A stretch of DNA of 64,000 nt from Psychrobacter sp. I-STPA6b. Its GTDB lineage: Bacteria; Pseudomonadota; Gammaproteobacteria; Pseudomonadales; Moraxellaceae. Positions 54,752 to 61,896 of the stretch are shown in pieces. Within the stretch, counting starts at the first letter, position 1. Each line of letters begins with the position of its first letter. The translations under genes and the position numbers were made by a program. The stretch lies in the NCBI RefSeq assembly GCF_020662265.1, contig NZ_VEWM01000010.1, positions 248,001-312,000 on the forward strand, read 5' to 3'. The notes below the pieces were generated by a model. That model was not told where the DNA came from and searched no databases. It saw only the letters and a list, made by a program, of their open reading frames with translations.

Positions 54752-56119
54752 ATGTCAATAGATTCTTTGCAAGTAAATACTATTGGTGATAACTTACAAC
54801 AACCTGTTTGTGTACTGCTAGGGCACTCTATTGATTGTATAACTACAGCGGTGGTATTAGCGAGTACAGGTCAAACAGTTTATTTATATACGGATACTGA
54901 TGTATTAGATAATACTTTATCTGCCTATGCCTTTGAACATCAAGTACAAGCTTTGTGGAAATTGTATATACAACAAGGGTGTATTGTTGTTTGGCAAATA
55001 CCTGAACAAGTGCAGACATGGCTTGTGGGTCTTGAAAAAAATCTGCAACCAAATTTATATAAATTAAATCTATTATGGTTATTTACACCTGAGCTACCAG
55101 AAAGCTGGCAAGATAATTGGCTTGAAGTATTTAATCAGCAAGGTGCTCAGCTTAATCATGGACAAACGCCACTGATATTAAGTGGTATTGAAACGATTGG
55201 TACATTTGCAGAGCTTGCCAAACAGTTAACGCAAGCTTGGGTTTATTATATACCTTTTGTGTTTTTGCAAGATGGACAAGCATTTGCATCTATGCTCAAT
55301 GCTGAACTATGGCTACTGGGTGAAAAAATACCAAATTCTACTTATAAGTTAACAGCTCTACATCCGTTAATTAATGGAGCGAAAAATAGCCATATTAGCG
55401 ATATTTTAACCATTGAGTTTGCTCGTAATAGTATCATGAGTATGCTTGCCACTCGGGTTAGTTTTATGAATGAATGCTCCCGATTGGCGGATAAAAAAGG
55501 CGTAGATATTACCGAAGTGGCAACCATTATGGGATTGGATAAACGTATTGGTAAGAGTTACCTAAAAGCAGGATGGGGATTTGGTGGTAAAACTCTACCT
55601 GCTGAAATGCAGGCATTAGAGCAAACCCTTGAGCCATTACAAAGTAGTAACCGCTTAATGCAAGCTGTTAATACCATTAATGAAGACCAAAAAGAGTTGA
55701 TATTTCGTAAGTTTTGGCAATATTTTGATGGTCTGATTGAAAATAAGATAGTGAGCATTTGGGGGGCAAGTTATAAAGCAGGGTCAGGTAGAACGACAGG
55801 CTCAGCCATTCACCCCTTATTAAAGTTATTATGGTCGTATAATATAAAAACCCAAGTTTATGCAGAGCATGCTAGGGTAGAGCTGGCAATTATGTATGCA
55901 GAGCAACCCTTATTAACCCTACTTGATTATCCTGAGCAGGCACTTGAGCAGTCACAAGCTATATTTATTATGTCATGGTCAAAAGATAAACGGATTAATA
56001 TCAGTGTCATTAATGAGTTGGTAATACCTGTGTTTGATGCTCAAAATATATTATCTACTAGTCAAATAGAAGCGTTAGTGGGTGGTTATATGGGAATAGG
56101 TCGCCATAAAAATTTATAA
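54752..56119 (+). CDS. UDP-glucose/GDP-mannose dehydrogenase-like protein, catalytic residues lost
   Basis: The 455-residue protein follows the three-domain layout of UDP-glucose dehydrogenases but has lost key residues. The Rossmann glycine motif is altered (VLLGHSIDCITTAVVLA). The central helix reads FARNSIMSMLATRVSFMNE, with Glu where the family has the conserved Lys. The active-site segment is GWGFGGKTLPAEM: T281 replaces the nucleophilic Cys and AE replaces KD. The fold core GLDKRIGKSY and IVSIWGASYKAGSGRT are kept. It is thus probably not a working dehydrogenase, although the frame is intact, suggesting retained use. GTG 54737 is an alternative start. It lies between pgi and galE. Confidence 0.78.
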   Translation: MSIDSLQVNTIGDNLQQPVCVLLGHSIDCITTAVVLASTGQTVYLYTDTDVLDNTLSAYAFEHQVQALWKLYIQQGCIVVWQIPEQVQTWLVGLEKNLQPNLYKLNLLWLFTPELPESWQDNWLEVFNQQGAQLNHGQTPLILSGIETIGTFAELAKQLTQAWVYYIPFVFLQDGQAFASMLNAELWLLGEKIPNSTYKLTALHPLINGAKNSHISDILTIEFARNSIMSMLATRVSFMNECSRLADKKGVDITEVATIMGLDKRIGKSYLKAGWGFGGKTLPAEMQALEQTLEPLQSSNRLMQAVNTINEDQKELIFRKFWQYFDGLIENKIVSIWGASYKAGSGRTTGSAIHPLLKLLWSYNIKTQVYAEHARVELAIMYAEQPLLTLLDYPEQALEQSQAIFIMSWSKDKRINISVINELVIPVFDAQNILSTSQIEALVGGYMGIGRHKNL

Positions 56120-56140
56120 TAGTTTTAATGAGAATTTACT

Positions 56141-57196
56141 ATGAAAAATAAAAAAATTTTAGTAACAGGTGGTGTAGGTTATATCGGTAGCCATACTTGT
56201 ATTGAATTAATCGCATCAGGCTATGATATTGTTGTTTATGATAACTTATCAAATAGTAATATTGAGGCTATAAAAAGAGTTGAGCAAATCACACAAACAA
56301 ATATTGAATTTGTGCAAGGTGATTTATTAGATGAGGCATTATTAACACAAGTTTTTAGTCAACATCAATTCTTTGCAGTGGTACATTTTGCAGGTTTAAA
56401 GGCAGTGGGGGAGTCGGTTGTGCAGCCATTAAAATATTATAAAAACAATGTTGCTGGTACAGTGAATTTATTAGAAGTCATGCAACAACATCAAGTATTT
56501 AACTTTGTCTTTTCCTCATCGGCAACGGTTTATGGCGATCCTGAACAACTACCCATTACCGAAACGGCACCACGTAGCACTACCAATCCTTATGGACGTA
56601 CTAAACTCATTATTGAATATATGCTTGAGGATTTATGTGCCTCTGACCCACGCTGGCAAGTAGTGAGTTTGCGTTACTTTAATCCTGTAGGGGCTCATGA
56701 CTCGGGCAAAATTGGCGAAGACCCTAATGGGATTCCTAATAATTTAATGCCTTATATTAGTCAAGTAGCAGTGGGTAAATTAGAAAAACTACGCATTTTT
56801 GGTAATGATTATCCAACCATTGATGGTACAGGGGTACGAGACTTTATTCATGTGGTGGACTTGGCAAAAGGGCATATTTCAGCGATTGACTACTTAGTAA
56901 AAAGCGTAGTAGAAAATTCTACTGATAAAAAAGAAAGTATTGGCTTTTTTGCAGTCAATCTTGGTACAGGCTCAGGTACGTCAGTATTACAACTGGTGAA
57001 TGCCTTTACTGAGGCAACTGGGCAGACGGTCAATTATGAATTTGCTCCTAGACGAGCAGGTGATGTGGCGAGCTGTTATGCACAGGTGGATTTGGCAGAG
57101 CAAAGCCTAAATTGGCAAGCTCATCTAGATGTGCATGATATGTGTAAAGATACTTGGCATTGGCAAAGTCAAAACCCAAATGGTTATGAAAAATAA
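56141..57196 (+). CDS. galE: UDP-glucose 4-epimerase
   Basis: GalE interconverts UDP-glucose and UDP-galactose and often the N-acetyl forms. The 351-residue protein is an extended short-chain dehydrogenase: NAD motif TGGVGYIGSH at 9-18, Ser in FSSSATVYG, and catalytic Y151-xxx-K155 in TNPYGRTK. RYFNPVGAHDSGKIGEDP and the C-terminal RRAGDVASCYAQV support the assignment. The start lies 21 bp after the preceding gene, following a weak site. A strong terminator lies after the gene, shared with the convergent phosphohexomutase. Confidence 0.96.
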   Translation: MKNKKILVTGGVGYIGSHTCIELIASGYDIVVYDNLSNSNIEAIKRVEQITQTNIEFVQGDLLDEALLTQVFSQHQFFAVVHFAGLKAVGESVVQPLKYYKNNVAGTVNLLEVMQQHQVFNFVFSSSATVYGDPEQLPITETAPRSTTNPYGRTKLIIEYMLEDLCASDPRWQVVSLRYFNPVGAHDSGKIGEDPNGIPNNLMPYISQVAVGKLEKLRIFGNDYPTIDGTGVRDFIHVVDLAKGHISAIDYLVKSVVENSTDKKESIGFFAVNLGTGSGTSVLQLVNAFTEATGQTVNYEFAPRRAGDVASCYAQVDLAEQSLNWQAHLDVHDMCKDTWHWQSQNPNGYEK

Positions 57197-57218
57197 TAGT
57201 TAATCAATCATCAATAAG

Positions 57219-57250
57219 AAATCCCCTTTATATGCAATAAAGGGGATTTT
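57219..57250. terminator. Bidirectional terminator after galE
   Basis: AAATCCCCTTTA (57219-57230) and TAAAGGGGATTT (57238-57249) form a 12-bp perfect stem with a 7-base loop, with T residues on both sides. Confidence 0.92.
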
Positions 57251-57272
57251 GGTTTTAAATATAGCTCAAATT

Positions 57273-58763
57273 CTAAGCCAAAACAGCCCCTTGTCCCTCA
57301 AGCCATTCTTGAATTTCAGTGATTTTATCAGCTAATAATGCTTCATTACCTTTGGTTTCGATATTGAGACGGATTAGTGGCTCAGTATTAGAAGCTCGCA
57401 AATTAAAGCGCCATTCACCAAAATCTAAACTTAGCCCATCAAGGGTGGACTTATTGGGGTTAGCATGTTGATATTGATGAGCAATCTTATTGATGATTTC
57501 ATCAGATTGTACATCAGTTAAACGAAAATTCATCTCACCAGAACTTGGATACGCCAAAATACGTTCATTAACCAATTCAGATAACTTTTTACCTGTACTA
57601 GATAACAATTCAATGGTTAATAACCACGGTATCATGCCACTATCACAATAAAAAAAGTCTTTAAAATAATGGTGAGCTGACATCTCGCCACCATACACCG
57701 CACCAGAGTGACGCATGACCTGTTTAATAAACGAATGCCCTGATTTACTTAACACCGCCTGTCCTGCAAACTCATCAATAATCGCCTCAGTGTTATAAAT
57801 CACACGTGGGTCATAGACAATACTGGCTTGTGGGTGCCTTTGCAAAAAGGCTTGTGCCAACATACCAACGATATAACTGCCCTCAATAAATGCCCCTGTT
57901 TCATCAAATAAGAAACAACGGTCAAAATCACCATCAAAAGCAATCCCCATATCAGCTTGATGAGCCAAAACAGCCTCAGTGGTGGCTGTACGATTTGCCA
58001 CAATCATGGGGTTAGGAATACCATTGGGAAAACTGCCATCTGGCTCATGATGAACTTTGATAATCTCAATGGCAGCATTGGCTTGCTGAAAACGTGCCTC
58101 AATCTCATCAATCACAGGACCTGCACTGCCATTGCCTGAATTAATGACCAGTTTTAATGGCTTATCTGGAGCAAAGGTTAAGTTATTAAGGTCAATAAAG
58201 CTCATCAAATGGTCAATATAAGCCGTCTTAACTATTTGTAATGATAACTGACCCTTTTGAGCTACCTCTTCAAAATCACCACTTTCAGCAAGGGCTTGGA
58301 TGTCTGCTAATCCAGTATCAGCACTGATAGGTTTAGAGTTTTCTCGCACCAGTTTTAGCCCATTATAATTAATAGGGTTATGACTGGCAGTGACTTCGAT
58401 ACCACCCATCGCTTGGTAATGACTGGTGGCAAAATATACCTCTTCTGTACCTGTCATACCTAAGTCTATGACATCTAAACCTGCATCTATGATACCTTCA
58501 ATGGTAGCTCGTTTAAGTGATTCACTAGAGTCGCGAATATCACAGCCAATAACGATGGTGTGGTTAAGGTGAGCCATTTCATCACTATTAGTGCTATTAG
58601 AGCTTTCACGTTGCTGGCGTAAAATCTGAGCAAAAGCTCGTCCGATACGATAAGCGATGGCATCATCAAGATTGACACCAAGCTCACCACGAATATCGTA
58701 GGCTTTAAAGGAGGTAATAGGGAGGTGTGTCAGCTTTTCTTTATTCATATTTGTATTATTCAC
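57273..58763 (-). CDS. Phosphomannomutase/phosphoglucomutase
   Basis: This alpha-D-phosphohexomutase interconverts sugar 1- and 6-phosphates. The 496-residue protein has FKAYDIRGELGVNLDD at the N-terminus, the phosphoserine loop EVTASHNPINYNGLKLV, the metal-binding loop IAFDGDFDRCFLFDE, the sugar-binding loop YGGEMSAHHYFKDFFYCDSG, and the phosphate-binding end RASNTEPLIRLNIE. It resembles AlgC/ManB and the pgm gene at Acinetobacter capsule loci. The preferred sugar (glucose or mannose) cannot be decided. ugd lies 30 bp upstream on the same strand; the two form an operon. Two Met codons near the start (residues 1 and 6) are possible. Confidence 0.93.
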   Translation of the reverse strand: MNNTNMNKEKLTHLPITSFKAYDIRGELGVNLDDAIAYRIGRAFAQILRQQRESSNSTNSDEMAHLNHTIVIGCDIRDSSESLKRATIEGIIDAGLDVIDLGMTGTEEVYFATSHYQAMGGIEVTASHNPINYNGLKLVRENSKPISADTGLADIQALAESGDFEEVAQKGQLSLQIVKTAYIDHLMSFIDLNNLTFAPDKPLKLVINSGNGSAGPVIDEIEARFQQANAAIEIIKVHHEPDGSFPNGIPNPMIVANRTATTEAVLAHQADMGIAFDGDFDRCFLFDETGAFIEGSYIVGMLAQAFLQRHPQASIVYDPRVIYNTEAIIDEFAGQAVLSKSGHSFIKQVMRHSGAVYGGEMSAHHYFKDFFYCDSGMIPWLLTIELLSSTGKKLSELVNERILAYPSSGEMNFRLTDVQSDEIINKIAHQYQHANPNKSTLDGLSLDFGEWRFNLRASNTEPLIRLNIETKGNEALLADKITEIQEWLEGQGAVLA

Positions 58764-58793
58764 TTGATAAATGATGTTAGGCTATTAGCAGGA

Positions 58794-60032
58794 TTAACCA
58801 AACCCAAACACATCTCGACTATAAACTTTATCTGATATATCTTGCAATTCATCATGCCAGCGATTGGCAACAATCAGGTCATGATTGTGTTTAAAGTCTA
58901 CAAGGTCGTGAGTAACGGCACAGCCTTGAAATTGTGTGTCATTTAATGAGGGTTCATAGATGGTGATATCTAGCCCATGTTGTTGTAGTAGGGTAATGAT
59001 ATCAAGAATCGCTGAATCACGGTAGTTATCAGCATCTTTTTTCATGCTTAGGTGATAAATTCCGATACGAGAAGGATTTTTATTCAGGATTTGGCGGGCA
59101 ATAAAACGTTTACGGGTGTTATTGGCATCAACGATGGCATGAATTAGGTTGGCAGGAATGCCCGTATAATTGGCTTTAAGTTGTTGAGTGTCTTTAGGAA
59201 GGCAGTATCCCCCATAACCAAAAGAAGGGTTGTTATAATGTGTGCCAATACGGGGGTCAAGTCCAACGCCTGTGATAATGGCGTGACTGTCTAAGTTCTG
59301 TTTTTCAGCAAAACTGTCTAACTCATTAAAAAATGCAATACGAGTTGCCAGATAGCTGTTAGCAAATAGCTTGACAGCTTCGGCTTCAGTGGGTGGCATG
59401 ATTAATGTGGTCACTGGATTTTCATTGGTATGGCTTTTGCTGGCAAGCTGATACAATGACATCAGTGTATGAGCAAAGTCTGCTAATTTATCAGTGACTC
59501 CAGTGATGATACGAGAGGGATATAAGTTATCATAAAGGGCTTGTCCTTCTCGTAAAAACTCGGGCATAAATAAGATATTATCATCAAACTTTTGATGCAT
59601 GGTGACTGTAAAACCAATGGGAACGGTTGATTTGATGATAATGGGAACATCAGTATTTTGTTCACGAATGGTCTGAATACTAGCTTCAACCGATGAGGTA
59701 TCAAATTTACCTGTTGCCACATCATAATTAGTGGGGGTGGCGATAATAACTAAGTCACAATTTTGATATAAGTCAGCTATATGATAAGTGGCGGTTAAGT
59801 TTAATGCTTTATTTGCCAAAAAGTCACAAATCTCAGCGTCTTGTAATGGCGATTGTTTTTGCTGTAATTGTTTGATTTTGTCATTATCAATATCAAAGAG
59901 AGTGACTTGCGTATCTAAATGAGGTTGTGCCAATAAAATGGCATTAGATAAGCCCACATAGCCTGCACCAACGACAACAATACGAGTTAAGTTAGTGTGT
60001 GAGTTATTTGATAATAGGTTGTTTGCTAGCAT
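58794..60032 (-). CDS. ugd: UDP-glucose 6-dehydrogenase
   Basis: Ugd oxidises UDP-glucose to UDP-glucuronate with two NAD+. The 412-residue protein has an intact Rossmann motif VVVGAGYVGLSNAILLAQ, VIIATPTNYD, IKSTVPIGFT, the conserved Lys-Asn region EAVKLFANSYLATRIAFFNELD, and the catalytic Cys C277 in SFGYGGYCLPKDT. GLDPRIGTHYNNPS is typical of the E. coli type. In contrast to the paralogue near 55 kb, all active-site residues are present. It precedes the phosphohexomutase gene by 30 bp. Confidence 0.96.
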   Translation of the reverse strand: MLANNLLSNNSHTNLTRIVVVGAGYVGLSNAILLAQPHLDTQVTLFDIDNDKIKQLQQKQSPLQDAEICDFLANKALNLTATYHIADLYQNCDLVIIATPTNYDVATGKFDTSSVEASIQTIREQNTDVPIIIKSTVPIGFTVTMHQKFDDNILFMPEFLREGQALYDNLYPSRIITGVTDKLADFAHTLMSLYQLASKSHTNENPVTTLIMPPTEAEAVKLFANSYLATRIAFFNELDSFAEKQNLDSHAIITGVGLDPRIGTHYNNPSFGYGGYCLPKDTQQLKANYTGIPANLIHAIVDANNTRKRFIARQILNKNPSRIGIYHLSMKKDADNYRDSAILDIITLLQQHGLDITIYEPSLNDTQFQGCAVTHDLVDFKHNHDLIVANRWHDELQDISDKVYSRDVFGFG

Positions 60033-60126
60033 AGTCTTTTATTTCGCTATTTTAATGGTTTGGCTTTGACTATACCTCGCTTTAATGACAAGAAAATAAC
60101 AAGTCCTCTATTCCCGTTGGAGGTCA

Positions 60127-60234
60127 TATAGTCAATCTAATATAATTTCACCACAAGGCAACCGAGTGAAGATAATACAAGTAGTATATTGAGTGAGGTT
60201 AACACCGTGGTGGATTTATATTAGGCAGACTATA
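60127..60234. mobile_element. Second MITE-like element with 28-bp imperfect terminal repeats
   Basis: The left end 60127-60154 (starting TATAGTCAATCTAATATAA) and the right end 60207-60234 (ending ATATTAGGCAGACTATA) are imperfect inverted repeats over 28 bp with a few mismatches. The 52-bp centre has no coding capacity. It lies between ugd and mazG, which are divergent. Its ends differ from the GGGTCTGTTG family, and no second copy was seen in the window. Confidence 0.65.
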
Positions 60235-60275
60235 AGTAGGTTAAAATTTAGTTTGATGATTAATAGGTCAAAATA

Positions 60276-61181
60276 ATGAAAAGTAATGATGAGTCTGTAG
60301 CAAATAGTCTCCATACTCAGTCTTCTAAAGTTCAGCCACCTAAGCCTGCGGTTGGTACACCAGATGCCACAGGTGAGATGAGTGATTTATTAGCCCTAAT
60401 AGCACGTCTGCGAGCAGAATGTCCGTGGGATATCAAGCAGACCAATCACAGCTTGATACCTTATGCCATTGAAGAGGCTTATGAGCTTGCTGAGGCGATA
60501 CAAGCCGATGATGGCGTTGATGATGAAGACATCAAAGGTGAGCTGGGTGATGTTCTATTACAAGTAGTGTTTCATTGTCAGCTATATGCCGAGCAGGGTC
60601 GTTTTGATATGGGCGATGTGATTGAAACACTGCAAGAAAAACTTATCCGCCGACATCCACATGTGTTTGAAGCGGATAAATTAGCGGATGATGAGGCAGT
60701 CAAAAAACGTTGGGATGAGATTAAAGCTGAGGAAAATCTTGAGCGAGAAAAACGTGGTAAGCCTAAGCGTCGTTTAGACCGTGTTAAGGCAGGTAGTGCG
60801 TTGATGCAAGCACAAGCGATACAAAAACAAGCGGGTAAGTTAGGTTTTGATTGGGAAGGTATTGCTGGTGCTGTGGATAAGCTTGATGAAGAGATTGCTG
60901 AGTTAAAAGAGATTTTGCCACAGGATAAAGAGGCATTAACTGATGAGCACCGCCATGAGCTAGAAAAAGAGTTGGGCGATTGTGTCTTTGGTCTGGTAAA
61001 TGTGGCTCGTAAATTGGGGCTGGATGCAGAGTCAGCCACTCTGACCTGCGTGCATAAGTTTAAATCTCGTTTTGGCTTTATTGAAGATAAACTTACCGAG
61101 CAGGGAAAAACGCCAGAGGACAGTAGTCTTGAGCAGATGGATAGGCTATGGGAAGAAGCAAAAAGTCAGGGTGGTAGATAG
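60276..61181 (+). CDS. mazG: Nucleoside triphosphate pyrophosphohydrolase MazG
   Basis: MazG hydrolyses (d)NTPs to monophosphates and pyrophosphate, acting in housecleaning and stress. The 301-residue protein has an N-terminal extension of about 35 polar residues. The first MazG domain carries LRAECPWDIKQTNHSLIPYAIEEAYEL, then GELGDVLLQVVFHCQLYAEQG. The second, C-terminal domain has LDEEIAELKEIL and EKELGDCVFGLVNVARKLG. The metal-binding EExxE and ExxD pattern is intact in the second domain too. The frame stops ten bases before the ComEA-like gene, so they are probably cotranscribed. Confidence 0.95.
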   Translation: MKSNDESVANSLHTQSSKVQPPKPAVGTPDATGEMSDLLALIARLRAECPWDIKQTNHSLIPYAIEEAYELAEAIQADDGVDDEDIKGELGDVLLQVVFHCQLYAEQGRFDMGDVIETLQEKLIRRHPHVFEADKLADDEAVKKRWDEIKAEENLEREKRGKPKRRLDRVKAGSALMQAQAIQKQAGKLGFDWEGIAGAVDKLDEEIAELKEILPQDKEALTDEHRHELEKELGDCVFGLVNVARKLGLDAESATLTCVHKFKSRFGFIEDKLTEQGKTPEDSSLEQMDRLWEEAKSQGGR

Positions 61182-61190
61182 GGTGCAACA

Positions 61191-61595
61191 TTGACTGCTA
61201 GAATTGTATATCAGATTTCTTATCGCTGGATATTAGGCTGGTTGTTGCTATGGTTACCATTACTGGTGCAGGCAACATCTGCAAATCTGACAAGTATTCA
61301 GCCTTCTGCACAGTGTTTTAGTGATGCCTCAAAGGCATATGCTTACTTAATACACCAAACACGTCAACATCGAGCAGAAGAGGCGCATCTGGCAACAAAT
61401 CAGGTAGTTAATATCAATACAGCGACAGAAAGCGAATTGGTGACGCTAGATGGTATTGGTAGTAGTAAGGCGCAGGCAATTTTGCTGTATCGGGAGATGT
61501 TCGGCAAATTTCATAGTATTGATGACCTAGCCAGTGTTAAAGGGATTGGTAAGCAAACCATTGAAAAAAATCGTCATCGGTTACGTGTGCATTAG
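61191..61595 (+). CDS. ComEA-like helix-hairpin-helix protein
   Basis: The 134-residue protein has a signal sequence or membrane anchor (about 12-29, ILGWLLLWLPLLVQATSA) and a C-terminal helix-hairpin-helix pair: VVNINTATESELVTLDGIGSSKAQAILLYR and FHSIDDLASVKGIGKQTIEKNR. ComEA proteins bind double-stranded DNA in the periplasm during natural transformation, and many Moraxellaceae are competent. A role in DNA uptake is therefore likely but not proven. The start is TTG at 61191 after agggtg, close behind mazG. No other competence gene is nearby. Confidence 0.85.
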   Translation: MTARIVYQISYRWILGWLLLWLPLLVQATSANLTSIQPSAQCFSDASKAYAYLIHQTRQHRAEEAHLATNQVVNINTATESELVTLDGIGSSKAQAILLYREMFGKFHSIDDLASVKGIGKQTIEKNRHRLRVH

Positions 61596-61718
61596 ATTTT
61601 TGTAAAACTGGAGTGAGAATGGGTTTTATCACACTTTATCATGGTTTACATGTCCCGATAAGGCAGAAAATTTGTTACACTAGTACTTATATATGCCAGA
61701 AGTTACCAACATATTGTT

Positions 61719-61835
61719 GGGACTGTTAAACATTCACCCCATTAAGCGAATATTTAAAGGGGTATGGTTTTATTTTGCTTTTGTGTAAAAATTGGCTAAA
61801 TTTTTCCTATGAAGAAGAATGTTCAACAGACCCTA
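61719..61835. mobile_element. MITE-like element, copy D (shortened)
   Basis: The 115-bp copy (61719-61833) has ends GGGACTGTTAAACATTCA and GAATGTTCAACAGACCC. It keeps the left arm of copy A (CATTCACCCC, GTGTAAAAATTGGCTAAATTT) and the right TIR but lacks the central hairpin, so it looks like an internal deletion derivative. TA follows on the right; the left flank is TT. It lies 124 bp after the ComEA-like gene and 62 bp before pcnB. The rest of the 301-bp gap shows no gene. Confidence 0.75.
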
Positions 61836-61896
61836 ATAATTGAGATAAATATGATTGGTGATGGTTGGTTTTTGTTTGTCCGTAAGGAGTGTGTGC

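Noticed and set aside
60578..61039. Minus-strand frame of 153 codons opposite mazG
   Set aside because: Ser- and Cys-rich antisense frame inside a well-recognised mazG; no ribosome binding site.
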